Both the position numbers and the translations under genes were made by a program. A DNA stretch of 8,816 nt from Ardenticatenia bacterium (GTDB lineage Bacteria > Chloroflexota > Anaerolineae > Aggregatilineales > Ch27), in assembly GCA_026983935.1 (NCBI GenBank), contig JALSTC010000656.1, positions 1-8,816 on the forward strand, written 5' to 3'. The notes beneath the pieces were generated by a model that had not been told where the DNA came from, made no database searches, and saw only the letters and a list, made by a program, of their open reading frames with translations. This document shows positions 1 to 6,467 of the stretch, piece by piece; position 1 is the stretch's first letter, and the number at the start of each line of letters is the position of its first letter.

Positions 1-1
1 A

Positions 2-334
2 CAGGCGGCACTGGTTGACGGCGCAACCACATTCCAGACGTTCTATCTGATCCTGCTGCCGCTGACCGCCCCGGCGCTGGTCACCACCGGGCTGCTGGCA
101 TTCATCGCCGCATGGAACGAATACCTCTTCGCGCTGACATTCACCATCACCGATCCCGGTTCATACACCGTACCGGTTGCCATCGCCCTGTTCAGCGGTA
201 AAATCGCCCATCAGGAGCCTATCGCTGAAGTGATGGCCGCAGCAATGGTCGTGACGTTCCCGCTGCTGGCCCTGGTGCTGGTCTTCCAGAATCGCATTGT
301 GGAGGGCCTGACGGCGGGTGCAGTCAAGGGATAA
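2..334 (+). CDS. Sugar ABC transporter permease, MalG type (C-terminal part only)
   Basis: This is the last 110 codons of an inner-membrane permease subunit of a carbohydrate ABC importer; the gene starts before the window. The visible protein opens inside the cytoplasmic EAA loop (QAALVDGA, then ILLPL), which docks on the ATPase subunit. The usual first Glu of the motif is Gln here. Hydrophobic membrane segments follow (around the LVTTGLLAFIAAW stretch and again near VVTFPLLALVLVF). The tail ending in GLTAGAVKG is typical of the MalG/CUT1 family, where GLTAGAVKG or a close variant is the usual C-terminus. A good intrinsic terminator lies 50 bases after the stop, so this is probably the last gene of a sugar-import operon whose binding protein and other permease lie upstream. 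Substrate cannot be read from this fragment. The neighbouring trehalose synthase makes maltose, trehalose or a related alpha-glucoside plausible. Confidence 0.9.
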   Translation, partial: QAALVDGATTFQTFYLILLPLTAPALVTTGLLAFIAAWNEYLFALTFTITDPGSYTVPVAIALFSGKIAHQEPIAEVMAAAMVVTFPLLALVLVFQNRIVEGLTAGAVKG

Positions 335-383
335 CCCAGAAGCGACTCTCGCATCGTCTGGCCAGCAGATTAACACGCAATCT

Positions 384-421
384 CACCGGCAATTCCCCCA
401 CAGGAACTGCCGGTGGTTTTT
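384..421 (+). terminator. Intrinsic terminator after the sugar permease
   Basis: Arms CACCGGCA (384-391) and TGCCGGTG (408-415) pair perfectly over 8 bp. After one A/C mismatch, TTCC (393-396) pairs with GGAA (403-406) around a six-base loop. A G and five T residues (417-421) follow at once. This is the classical Rho-independent form for plus-strand transcription. It lies 50 bases after the permease stop and only 24 bases before the treS start codon, so it may also control read-through into treS. Confidence 0.8.
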
Positions 422-445
422 ACCGGGAAAGGATGACGGGCAAGC

Positions 446-2047
446 ATGTCGTGGTATATCAACGCCGTGTTCTACGAACTTTATCCCCGTGCATTTGCTG
501 ACAGCAACGGCGACGGCTGGGGCGATTTCATTGGCATCCTGGAACACCTTGACTATCTGGAATGGCTGGGCGTGGACTGCATCTGGCTGACGCCGATCTA
601 TCCCTCCCCGCTGCGTGATGACGGGTACGATATCTCCAGTTTTTACGGCGTCCATCCACGCTACGGCACTATCGAAGAACTCCGCCTGCTGGTGGATGAA
701 ACCCACAGACGTGGCATGCGCATCATCCCCGACCTGGTTATCAATCACACGTCGGACGAGCATCCCTGGTTTCGCCTCGCCCGCCAATCCCGCGACTCGC
801 GGCTGCGGGACTACTACGTCTGGAGCGACACCCCGGACCGCTATAAGCAGGCCCGTATCATTTTTCTGGATACGGAAGAATCCAACTGGGCGTTTGATCC
901 GGTCAGCGGTCAGTACTACTGGCACCGCTTCTACAGCAGCCAGCCTGACCTGAATTACGACAATCCAGAAGTACAGCAGGCTATGCTGGACATTATCAAG
1001 TACTGGCTCGACCTGGGCGTGGATGGCTTTCGTGTGGATGCTGTGCCATATCTATTCGAGCGCGAAGGCACAAATTGTGAAAATCTGCCGGAGACACACG
1101 CCTATTTGAAGAGAATCCGGCGCTTTGTGGATGAGCACTATCCCGACACAGCGCTGCTGGCAGAAGCCAACCAGTGGCCTCGCGACCTGCTGCCCTACTT
1201 CGGCAATGGCGACGAATTCCACATGTGTTTCCATTTCCCGCTGATGCCCCGCCTTTTCATGGCTCTGGCACGCGGTGACCGCAGCAGTGTGGTGAACATT
1301 CTCAACGACACGCCGGAAATTCCGGCAGGTTGTCAATGGGGCACGTTTCTGCGCAACCATGACGAATTGACCCTGGAAATGGTCACGCCGGAGGAACGCG
1401 AGTTCATGTGGCGCTACTACGCGCCTGATCCCCGGCAGCGGCTCAACCTGGGCATCCGGCGGCGGCTGGCTCCCCTGCTGGACAATGATCAGCGCAAAAT
1501 CCGACTGCTGTATTCACTGCTGCTCACACTGCCGGGCGCACCGGTGCTGTACTACGGTGACCAGATCGGTATGGGCGACAACATTGATCTGCCCGATCGC
1601 AACGGCGTGCGCACGCCTATGCAGTGGAGCGACAGCCCGAACGGTGGCTTTTCCGACTGTGCCCCACAGAGTCTATACGCACCGGTCATTGACGATCCGA
1701 TCTATGGTTACAAACAGGTCAACGTTGCCGCACAGCGAGATGATCCTGACTCACTGCTGAATACCATCCGGCAGATGATTCATACACGCAAAGAACTCCC
1801 CATGCTGGCGGACGGCAGTCTGAGCTGGCTCAACGAAGCACCGCTGTCCGTCCTGGCCTTCTGGCGGGAAAAAGCATCCAGCACACTGCTGGCGCTGCAC
1901 AATCTGTCGGCTGAAAGCGTCAGCATTTCAACAGGGCCGTTCGCGGGCCATGCTGTGACCGATATGCTGACCGGCAGCACATTTACACTGAGTGAACAAT
2001 TTACACTGCTGCCCTATGCCTACCACTGGCTCAGGCCTACTGAGTAG
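446..2047 (+). CDS. treS: Trehalose synthase (maltose alpha-D-glucosyltransferase), GH13
   Basis: This 533-residue cytoplasmic enzyme isomerises maltose and trehalose. It has the complete (beta/alpha)8 barrel of GH13: a calcium-site-like loop (D19, N21, D23, D27), conserved region I at DLVINH (96-101), region II GFRVDAV with nucleophile D198, region III LAEAN with acid/base E240, and region IV RNHDE with D306. The stretch PYLFEREGTNCENLPETH right after the nucleophile (201-218) is a hallmark of TreS and separates it from oligo-1,6-glucosidases. A C-terminal beta domain ends in PYAYHWLRP, so the protein looks complete. There is no fused maltokinase domain, unlike some bacterial TreS proteins. 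The ATG at 446 has an AAAGGA-type site at 428-433 with a rather long 12-base gap. It follows a sugar ABC permease, which suggests work on imported disaccharide or osmolyte metabolism. Hydrolase side activity (maltose to glucose) is known in the family. Confidence 0.93.
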   Translation: MSWYINAVFYELYPRAFADSNGDGWGDFIGILEHLDYLEWLGVDCIWLTPIYPSPLRDDGYDISSFYGVHPRYGTIEELRLLVDETHRRGMRIIPDLVINHTSDEHPWFRLARQSRDSRLRDYYVWSDTPDRYKQARIIFLDTEESNWAFDPVSGQYYWHRFYSSQPDLNYDNPEVQQAMLDIIKYWLDLGVDGFRVDAVPYLFEREGTNCENLPETHAYLKRIRRFVDEHYPDTALLAEANQWPRDLLPYFGNGDEFHMCFHFPLMPRLFMALARGDRSSVVNILNDTPEIPAGCQWGTFLRNHDELTLEMVTPEEREFMWRYYAPDPRQRLNLGIRRRLAPLLDNDQRKIRLLYSLLLTLPGAPVLYYGDQIGMGDNIDLPDRNGVRTPMQWSDSPNGGFSDCAPQSLYAPVIDDPIYGYKQVNVAAQRDDPDSLLNTIRQMIHTRKELPMLADGSLSWLNEAPLSVLAFWREKASSTLLALHNLSAESVSISTGPFAGHAVTDMLTGSTFTLSEQFTLLPYAYHWLRPTE

Positions 2048-2109
2048 TACCACAACTCCGCACCAGACATTTTTCACGGCAAAAGCACGCGGTATGCGAA
2101 CGGAACACC

Positions 2110-3543
2110 CTATCCCCGAATGCCGCCCTCGGTCATAGCACGGGCATCGAGCGCTGCGTCGGCCTCTTCAGGCGTTAGATAGCCAAGCTCCACGACCACT
2201 TCTTTGACCGTTTTATTTTCTGCCAGAGCCTTTTTGGCAACCTCTGCACCCTTCAAGTATCCGATAATCGGATTCAACGCGGTGACAAGGATCGGATTTC
2301 GGGCCAGCCACCCCTCTGCTTTTTCGCGGTTGGCAGTAACGCCAACCACACACTTTTCTGTAAACGCCTTCACCGCGCCGATGGTGACGTGCATCATCTC
2401 AAACAGATTGTGGGCAATAATCGGCATCATGACATTAAGCTCAAGCTGCCCGGCCTGCCCGGCCATCATCACTGTGAAGTCATTGCCCATCACATGAAAC
2501 ATCGCCATGTTGAGCATCTCCGCCAGAACCGGATTCACCTTACCGGGCATAATGCTCGATCCCGGCTGCACCACCGGCAGGTGAATTTCATCCAGACCAG
2601 TTGTCGGCCCGCTGCTCAACAAGCGGAAGTCGTTGGCGATGCGCGTCAAATCCTGAGCCAGGGTCCGCAGCGCCCCGGAAAAGAAAACGGCGTCTTGCAT
2701 GGACTGCATGGACTCGAACAGGTTGTCGCTTGTGTAGAGTTGAATACCCGTCAGTTTGGTCAGCTTCTGGATCATGCGACGATGATACTCCGGGTGCGCA
2801 TTCAGCCCTGTGCCGGTCGCTGTGCCGCCGATGCCCAGCCGCCGCAATCCATCGGCAGCAAGGCGAATCTTCTCAATATCGCGCTCAACAGCTTTGGCAT
2901 ATGCGCCAAACTCCTGCCCCAACCGCACGGGAACAGCATCTTGTAAATGTGTTCGTCCACTCTTGACCACATCGTCGAATTGCAACGCTTTGTTCTGCAG
3001 GGCAACTTGCAGCCCATACAGCACGTCGGTCAGTTCATCCAGCCGCCACAAACAGCCCAGACGGATGGCTGTGGGGATGGTGTCGTTGGTAGACTGGGCC
3101 ATGTTGACATGATCGTTTGGATGCACGGGCTTCTCAGGATCGGCGATGTCAAAGCCCAGCAGTTGATTCGCGCGATTGGCAATCACTTCGTTGGTGTTCA
3201 TATTCTGACTGGTTCCCGCACCTGCCTGGAAGGGGTCCACGACAAACTGATCGTTCCAGCGCCCCTCGATCACCTCGTCGGCAGCCTGCATCACCGCCCG
3301 TGCAATAGCATCGCCGGTCACGATCCGACCGCCGACCTGCTTATCTTTGAAGAGGCCGAGGTCATTGTTAACTTCTGCCGCTGCCCGTTTAATCACAGCC
3401 ATTCCCCAGATGAATGCCGGGTAGCAGCGCATCCCGCTCACGGGGAAATTATGCACAGCACGTTGAGTCTGCGCACCATATAATGCGTTAGCCGGCACCT
3501 GCAGTTCGCCCAACGAATCGCGTTCTATACGAAATTCACTCAT
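2110..3543 (-). CDS. aspA: Aspartate ammonia-lyase type enzyme (aspartase/class II fumarase superfamily)
   Basis: This protein belongs to the homotetrameric lyases that eliminate across fumarate. Numbered from the ATG at 3543 (477 residues), it shows GAGTS with T111, the STN motif (151-153), THLQDAVP (T198, H199) and the signature loop GSSIMPGKVNP with the likely catalytic S329, K335 and N337, then E342. Class II fumarases usually have GSGTQ, LQDATP and NPTQCE. Here GAGTS, LQDAVPVRLGQEF, NPVLAE and AGQLELNVMMP resemble Bacillus-type aspartases, so aspartate to fumarate plus ammonia is the preferred reaction. That comparison is from memory of the families, and fumarate hydratase remains possible. 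An in-frame TTG at 3549 would sit directly against the ribosome-binding site, so the ATG at 3543, six bases after GGAGA, is the better start. It lies downstream of a class I fumarase operon but behind a strong terminator, so it probably has its own promoter, which I could not identify. Confidence 0.7.
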   Translation of the reverse strand: MSEFRIERDSLGELQVPANALYGAQTQRAVHNFPVSGMRCYPAFIWGMAVIKRAAAEVNNDLGLFKDKQVGGRIVTGDAIARAVMQAADEVIEGRWNDQFVVDPFQAGAGTSQNMNTNEVIANRANQLLGFDIADPEKPVHPNDHVNMAQSTNDTIPTAIRLGCLWRLDELTDVLYGLQVALQNKALQFDDVVKSGRTHLQDAVPVRLGQEFGAYAKAVERDIEKIRLAADGLRRLGIGGTATGTGLNAHPEYHRRMIQKLTKLTGIQLYTSDNLFESMQSMQDAVFFSGALRTLAQDLTRIANDFRLLSSGPTTGLDEIHLPVVQPGSSIMPGKVNPVLAEMLNMAMFHVMGNDFTVMMAGQAGQLELNVMMPIIAHNLFEMMHVTIGAVKAFTEKCVVGVTANREKAEGWLARNPILVTALNPIIGYLKGAEVAKKALAENKTVKEVVVELGYLTPEEADAALDARAMTEGGIRG

Positions 3544-3549
3544 CAGCAA

Positions 3550-3554
3550 TCTCC
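3550..3554 (-). promoter_or_regulatory. Ribosome-binding site fixing the aspartase start
   Basis: On the minus strand GGAGA (3554-3550) is followed by a six-base spacer and the ATG at 3543. The upstream in-frame TTG at 3549 touches the site with no spacer, so it is unlikely to be the start. Confidence 0.7.
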
Positions 3555-3604
3555 GGATAAAATCGGCACACTTTGTTCAGTTTAACGCAGCGCAAATCAT
3601 ACGC

Positions 3605-3656
3605 AAAAAAAAGGCAGGTGCTCGGATTTATATCCGCACAAACCCGAGCACCTGCC
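3605..3656 (-). terminator. Strong intrinsic terminator of the fumarase operon
   Basis: GGCAGGTGCTCGG (3613-3625) and CCGAGCACCTGCC (3644-3656) form a perfect 13-bp stem with an 18-base loop. Read on the minus strand the stem is followed directly by eight T residues (the A-run at 3605-3612). It lies 31 bases after the beta-subunit stop. On the plus strand there is no T-run after the stem, so it acts in one direction only and separates the fumarase genes from the aspartase-type gene. Confidence 0.95.
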
Positions 3657-3687
3657 ATCAAGAATAGAAGCAGTGTCGTATATGCCG

Positions 3688-4305
3688 CTACACCAGGCCG
3701 ACAAGCTCCTTGAAGCGAGCCTCTGACTGCTCCTTGACCTGCTGGTGAAGACTGCTGCCATGCGAATCCATGGTCACAACCAGTTCCCAGTCCTTGACAC
3801 GGATCACCCAGAATGCCTCCGGGACACCCAGTTCATCCTTCATGAAAACATCCTGGACTTCTTCCACCGCGGAAGCGATCAGCGAGGCCGCGCCACCGAC
3901 GGCGTGCAGATAAACCGCGCCAAACGCCTCGCAGGCCGCCAGCGTCTTCGGCCCCATACCGCCTTTGCCGATGATCGCCCGAACACCAAAATGTTCGATC
4001 ACTTCAGCTTCGTAGGGTTCCTCGCGGATGCTGGTCGTCGGGCCAGCCGCCACAAAGCGGTACGAGCCATCCTCATTTTGTGCGACCACCGGGCCGCAGT
4101 GATAAATCACGCCACCCTTGAGCAGCGGCTTGAGCTTCTCATAGAGTTCGGGATAGCCGATGGTATCCGTGCGGATGAAGTTCTCGATCATCAACTTGTG
4201 TGCAGCATCGCGCGCCGTCACAATCGTGCCGCTCAACCGGACGATGTCGCCAGTATGCAGGGCACGGATTTCTTCTTCTGAAATAGGCGTCTGTAAAGTG
4301 ATCAT
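3688..4305 (-). CDS. Class I (Fe-S) fumarate hydratase, beta subunit
   Basis: This 205-residue protein is the C-terminal-domain subunit of two-component class I fumarases and tartrate dehydratases. It pairs with the alpha subunit encoded just upstream to hydrate fumarate to L-malate in the cytoplasm. Family landmarks are HCGPV (69-73), AAGPTTSIREEPYE (86-99), which contributes substrate contacts, and the glycine-rich IIGKGGMG (111-118). The length fits the stand-alone beta subunit. An in-frame GTG at 4308 gives a start three bases earlier, but the AGGAGG at 4316-4311 is then only two bases away. The ATG at 4305, with a five-base spacer, is preferred. The alpha stop codon is 14 bases upstream and this gene's Shine-Dalgarno begins almost at that stop, so translational coupling is likely. 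Fumarase is favoured over tartrate dehydratase because of the adjacent fumarate-producing enzyme, but sequence motifs alone do not exclude tartrate. Confidence 0.9.
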   Translation of the reverse strand: MITLQTPISEEEIRALHTGDIVRLSGTIVTARDAAHKLMIENFIRTDTIGYPELYEKLKPLLKGGVIYHCGPVVAQNEDGSYRFVAAGPTTSIREEPYEAEVIEHFGVRAIIGKGGMGPKTLAACEAFGAVYLHAVGGAASLIASAVEEVQDVFMKDELGVPEAFWVIRVKDWELVVTMDSHGSSLHQQVKEQSEARFKELVGLV

Positions 4306-4309
4306 CACA

Positions 4310-4316
4310 CCCTCCT
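4310..4316 (-). promoter_or_regulatory. Ribosome-binding site of the fumarase beta subunit
   Basis: AGGAGGG on the minus strand (4316-4310) lies four bases before the ATG at 4305 and three bases past the alpha stop codon (4322-4320). A ribosome terminating on alpha would cover it. It favours the ATG at 4305 over the GTG at 4308. Confidence 0.8.
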
Positions 4317-4319
4317 GCC

Positions 4320-5189
4320 CTATTGATAGGTGATTTCATCGCCGCGAACAATCATCCGGTGGCGACGGCAGGCCCAGCACATATAAGACACGGTGACAAA
4401 ATAACTGGCTGGCAGCCGATGCGCCCGGTCAATCTGTACATCAAGCACCGTGGTCTTGCCACCGAAGCCCATCGGGCCGATGCCCAGCATGTTGGCTTCC
4501 TCGTAAATGCGCTCTTCCAGATCGGCCAATTCCGGCGTCTCGCTGCGCTGGCCTATATTCCGGAAGAACTGCCGCTTGGAAACCTCGTAACCGGTGCCGC
4601 GATCGCCGCCAATGGCAATGCCAAGAATACCCGGCGCGCAGCCCAACCCCTGGGCCTTTTCAACAGCATCCAATGCCACACGGCGCACGCCTTCCAGATC
4701 ACGCCCGGCATGGAGTTCGTTGAAGGGCAATTTGTACTGCACGCCGCAGTTTTCGGAGCCGCCACCTTTCAGCGCGAGGTCAACCTGCAGGTAGTCGTTT
4801 TCCCATTCCACAAAGTGAATTACGGGAAAATCCTCCCCTGTGTTGTCCCCGCTGTTCTTGCCGGTCAGGCTGTCCACCGCATTGGGGCGTAGATAGGACT
4901 TTGCCGTTGCCCGACGGGCGGCTTCCTCAATTTGCTCACGCAGTTTGATTGTGGACCACCCGGCAGGATAGTACACATAAAAGATCGGCGTCCCCGTATC
5001 CTGGCAGATCGGTGTGGACTGCTTACGCGCCAGATTTACATTCTCCAGAATGTTGCCCAACACGCTCTGCGCCGGGGAACCCGGCTCCTCGCGCTCATAT
5101 GCCTGGCGAAGAGCATTTTCTACATCCGGCGGCAGATCGGTCGCCGCACGCCGGAACAACTCCACAAAAGCATCGGTCAAATCTTGCAT
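4320..5189 (-). CDS. Class I (Fe-S) fumarate hydratase, alpha subunit
   Basis: This 289-residue protein is the catalytic, iron-sulfur-carrying half of a two-subunit class I fumarase (TtdA/FumA N-terminal domain family). Three cysteines fit the ligands of the labile [4Fe-4S] cluster: C62 in ICQDTG, C184 in GCAPG and C271 in SYMCWA. Other family marks are KGGGSEN (141-147), IGGDRGTG (193-200) and GIGPMGFGGKTT (236-247). The cluster type implies oxygen sensitivity and thus anaerobic or microaerobic growth, although such enzymes also occur in aerobes. The ATG at 5189 is preceded by a purine-rich GAGAGGGGG site at good spacing. It is the first gene of a two-gene operon with the beta subunit, ended by the strong terminator at 3656-3605. 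Its promoter must lie in the divergent region upstream. The class I type is evolutionarily unrelated to the aspartase/class II fold encoded further downstream. Confidence 0.92.
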   Translation of the reverse strand: MQDLTDAFVELFRRAATDLPPDVENALRQAYEREEPGSPAQSVLGNILENVNLARKQSTPICQDTGTPIFYVYYPAGWSTIKLREQIEEAARRATAKSYLRPNAVDSLTGKNSGDNTGEDFPVIHFVEWENDYLQVDLALKGGGSENCGVQYKLPFNELHAGRDLEGVRRVALDAVEKAQGLGCAPGILGIAIGGDRGTGYEVSKRQFFRNIGQRSETPELADLEERIYEEANMLGIGPMGFGGKTTVLDVQIDRAHRLPASYFVTVSYMCWACRRHRMIVRGDEITYQ

Positions 5190-5312
5190 AAGGAACCCCC
5201 TCTCAGACGACCTGGCAAAGCGACACCCTCACAATAACAACCTACGTATGCAGCGCATAGCTCCCAAAAGCATAAATTTCCATGACAATACTCATTAATC
5301 CGAATAAGTAGA

Positions 5313-5318
5313 TATAAT
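5313..5318 (+). promoter_or_regulatory. Candidate -10 box for the epimerase operon
   Basis: A perfect TATAAT lies 64 bases before the epimerase start codon, in the AT-rich part of the 193-base divergent region (5190-5382). No good -35 hexamer is seen at 16-18 bases; the best is TACTCA at 5289-5294 (three of six matches, 18-base spacer). An activator-dependent promoter is therefore possible. I found no convincing promoter on the minus strand for the fumarase genes. Confidence 0.45.
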
Positions 5319-5382
5319 ACAATGACCTCTACAGCATTCGGCCCTTTGAATCTGTTTTTTCGCTATATGGGAGCACGGACAC

Positions 5383-6399
5383 ATGGAGATTCGCGCTGAG
5401 CCTATCACCCTGAAACTGGCAACACCTTTTCGCATCGCACACGGAACCAGCACCGCACGACACAATGTTTTACTGCACATCGGCAGCGGGGTGGGAGAAG
5501 CTGCCATCGTCCCCTACTACCCCACAACCGTTGAAGATGTCATTGCATATGCCAGCGACTTTAAGCTGGAAGAAATGGAAAACGACGGTTCGCTCTGGCT
5601 GGAAGACTCGCTTGACAGCCTTCCGGACGGGCCAGCGCCCGCTCGCGCTGCTGCTGACATTGCCCTACATGATCTATGGGGCCAATATCTCAAGATGCCG
5701 CTATACCGGTTATGGGGCCTGAATCCGGCCCGCGCGCCGCTGAGTTCTTTCACACTGGGGATGGCGGAAGAGGACGAATTCCGCCGGAAGGTCAGGGATT
5801 CCAGACAGTATCCGCTCCTCAAAATCAAGCTGGGCACAGGTGACCTGGAACAGGACGAAGCATTAGTGCGTATTGCCCGAGAAGAAACCGATGCCCGGTT
5901 GTGCGTAGATGCCAACGCCGCATGGAACGTGGAGCAGGCCCTGAGCATTATTCCCCGGCTGGCCGCTTACGATCTACTGTTTGTCGAGCAGCCGCTGGCA
6001 CAGGACGATCTTACCGGCTGGAAGACGCTGCATGCCCAACTCCCTCCCAGCATGCCGCCGCTGATCGCCGATGAATCCGTACATGACTCCCGCGATGTGC
6101 TCAAACTGGCGGAAAGCGCGGATGGCATCAATATCAAACTCGCCAAATGCGGCGGGCTGCGAGAAGCGCGACGCATGATTGCGCTGGCCCGCACGCTGGG
6201 GATGCAGGTCATGCTCGGCTGTATGGTGGAAAGCTCCGTCGGCGTAACCGCTGCAGCCCACCTGGCTCCACTGGTTGACTACGCAGACCTGGATGGGAAT
6301 CTAACCGTGCTCAATGATCCTTACACAGGTGTACAATGGAAACAGGGCAGACTGCATCTGCCCGATAAACCAGGCCTGGGCGTGACCCGCCGTCAGTAG
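5383..6399 (+). CDS. Dipeptide epimerase (enolase superfamily, L-Ala-D/L-Glu epimerase-like)
   Basis: This 338-residue cytoplasmic enzyme of the muconate-lactonising subgroup probably inverts the alpha carbon of one residue in a dipeptide. Visible parts are the N-terminal capping domain with PFRIAHGTS (15-23), the KIK pair (K147, K149) with K149 as one acid/base, metal ligands D176 (VDANAAW), E202 (EQP) and D230 (IADES), the opposite-face lysine in NIKLAKCGG (K252, less likely K255), GCMVESSVG (279-287) and DLDG (302-305). In characterised Ala-Glu epimerases the DxD pair (here D302 and D304) binds the dipeptide amino group, and this is the strongest support for dipeptide specificity over other enolase-superfamily activities. 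The preferred dipeptide cannot be read from sequence: Ala-Glu from cell-wall turnover is the textbook case, but hydrophobic or cationic dipeptide epimerases exist. A GGGAG site (5369-5373) precedes the ATG. It appears to be the first gene of an operon with the hydrolase 68 bases downstream. Confidence 0.88.
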   Translation: MEIRAEPITLKLATPFRIAHGTSTARHNVLLHIGSGVGEAAIVPYYPTTVEDVIAYASDFKLEEMENDGSLWLEDSLDSLPDGPAPARAAADIALHDLWGQYLKMPLYRLWGLNPARAPLSSFTLGMAEEDEFRRKVRDSRQYPLLKIKLGTGDLEQDEALVRIAREETDARLCVDANAAWNVEQALSIIPRLAAYDLLFVEQPLAQDDLTGWKTLHAQLPPSMPPLIADESVHDSRDVLKLAESADGINIKLAKCGGLREARRMIALARTLGMQVMLGCMVESSVGVTAAAHLAPLVDYADLDGNLTVLNDPYTGVQWKQGRLHLPDKPGLGVTRRQ

Positions 6400-6411
6400 C
6401 CACGCCAGGCC
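6373..6411 (+). other. Hairpin spanning the epimerase stop codon
   Basis: GGCCTGGGCGTG (6373-6384) pairs with CACGCCAGGCC (6401-6411) over 11 bp with one bulged G, around a 16-base loop that contains the TAG stop. No T-run follows (CACATACTT), so it is not a normal intrinsic terminator. It could protect or tune the mRNA between the epimerase and the hydrolase, or be a coincidence of GC-rich coding sequence. Confidence 0.4.
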
Positions 6412-6457
6412 CACATACTTCCGTCCAGACAAGCCGATCCAACGGCAAGATGGAAAT

Positions 6458-6462
6458 GGAGG
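6458..6462 (+). promoter_or_regulatory. Ribosome-binding site fixing the hydrolase start
   Basis: GGAGG is followed by five bases and the ATG at 6468. The earlier in-frame ATGs at 6450 and 6456 lie before or in the site and have no Shine-Dalgarno of their own, so the longer reading is unlikely. Confidence 0.75.
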
Positions 6463-6467
6463 CGGTT

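Noticed and set aside
383..925. Minus-strand open frame opposite the start of treS
   Set aside because: It is antisense to conserved GH13 sequence and has no motif or ribosome-binding site.
2048..2109. Search for a bidirectional terminator between the convergent treS and aspartase-type genes
   Set aside because: Short T and A runs are present (ATTTTT, CAAAAG) but no stable stem is associated with them; nothing to report in this 62-base gap.
2389..3483. Overlapping plus-strand open frames opposite the aspartase-type gene
   Set aside because: They have low-complexity His/Arg/Pro-rich translations with no family resemblance and are shadows of the minus-strand lyase.
3597..3602. TATGAT on the minus strand as a -10 box for the aspartase-type gene
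   Set aside because: It fits the -10 consensus in five of six positions, but the -35 position falls in the terminator stem and T-run with no match; too weak to list.
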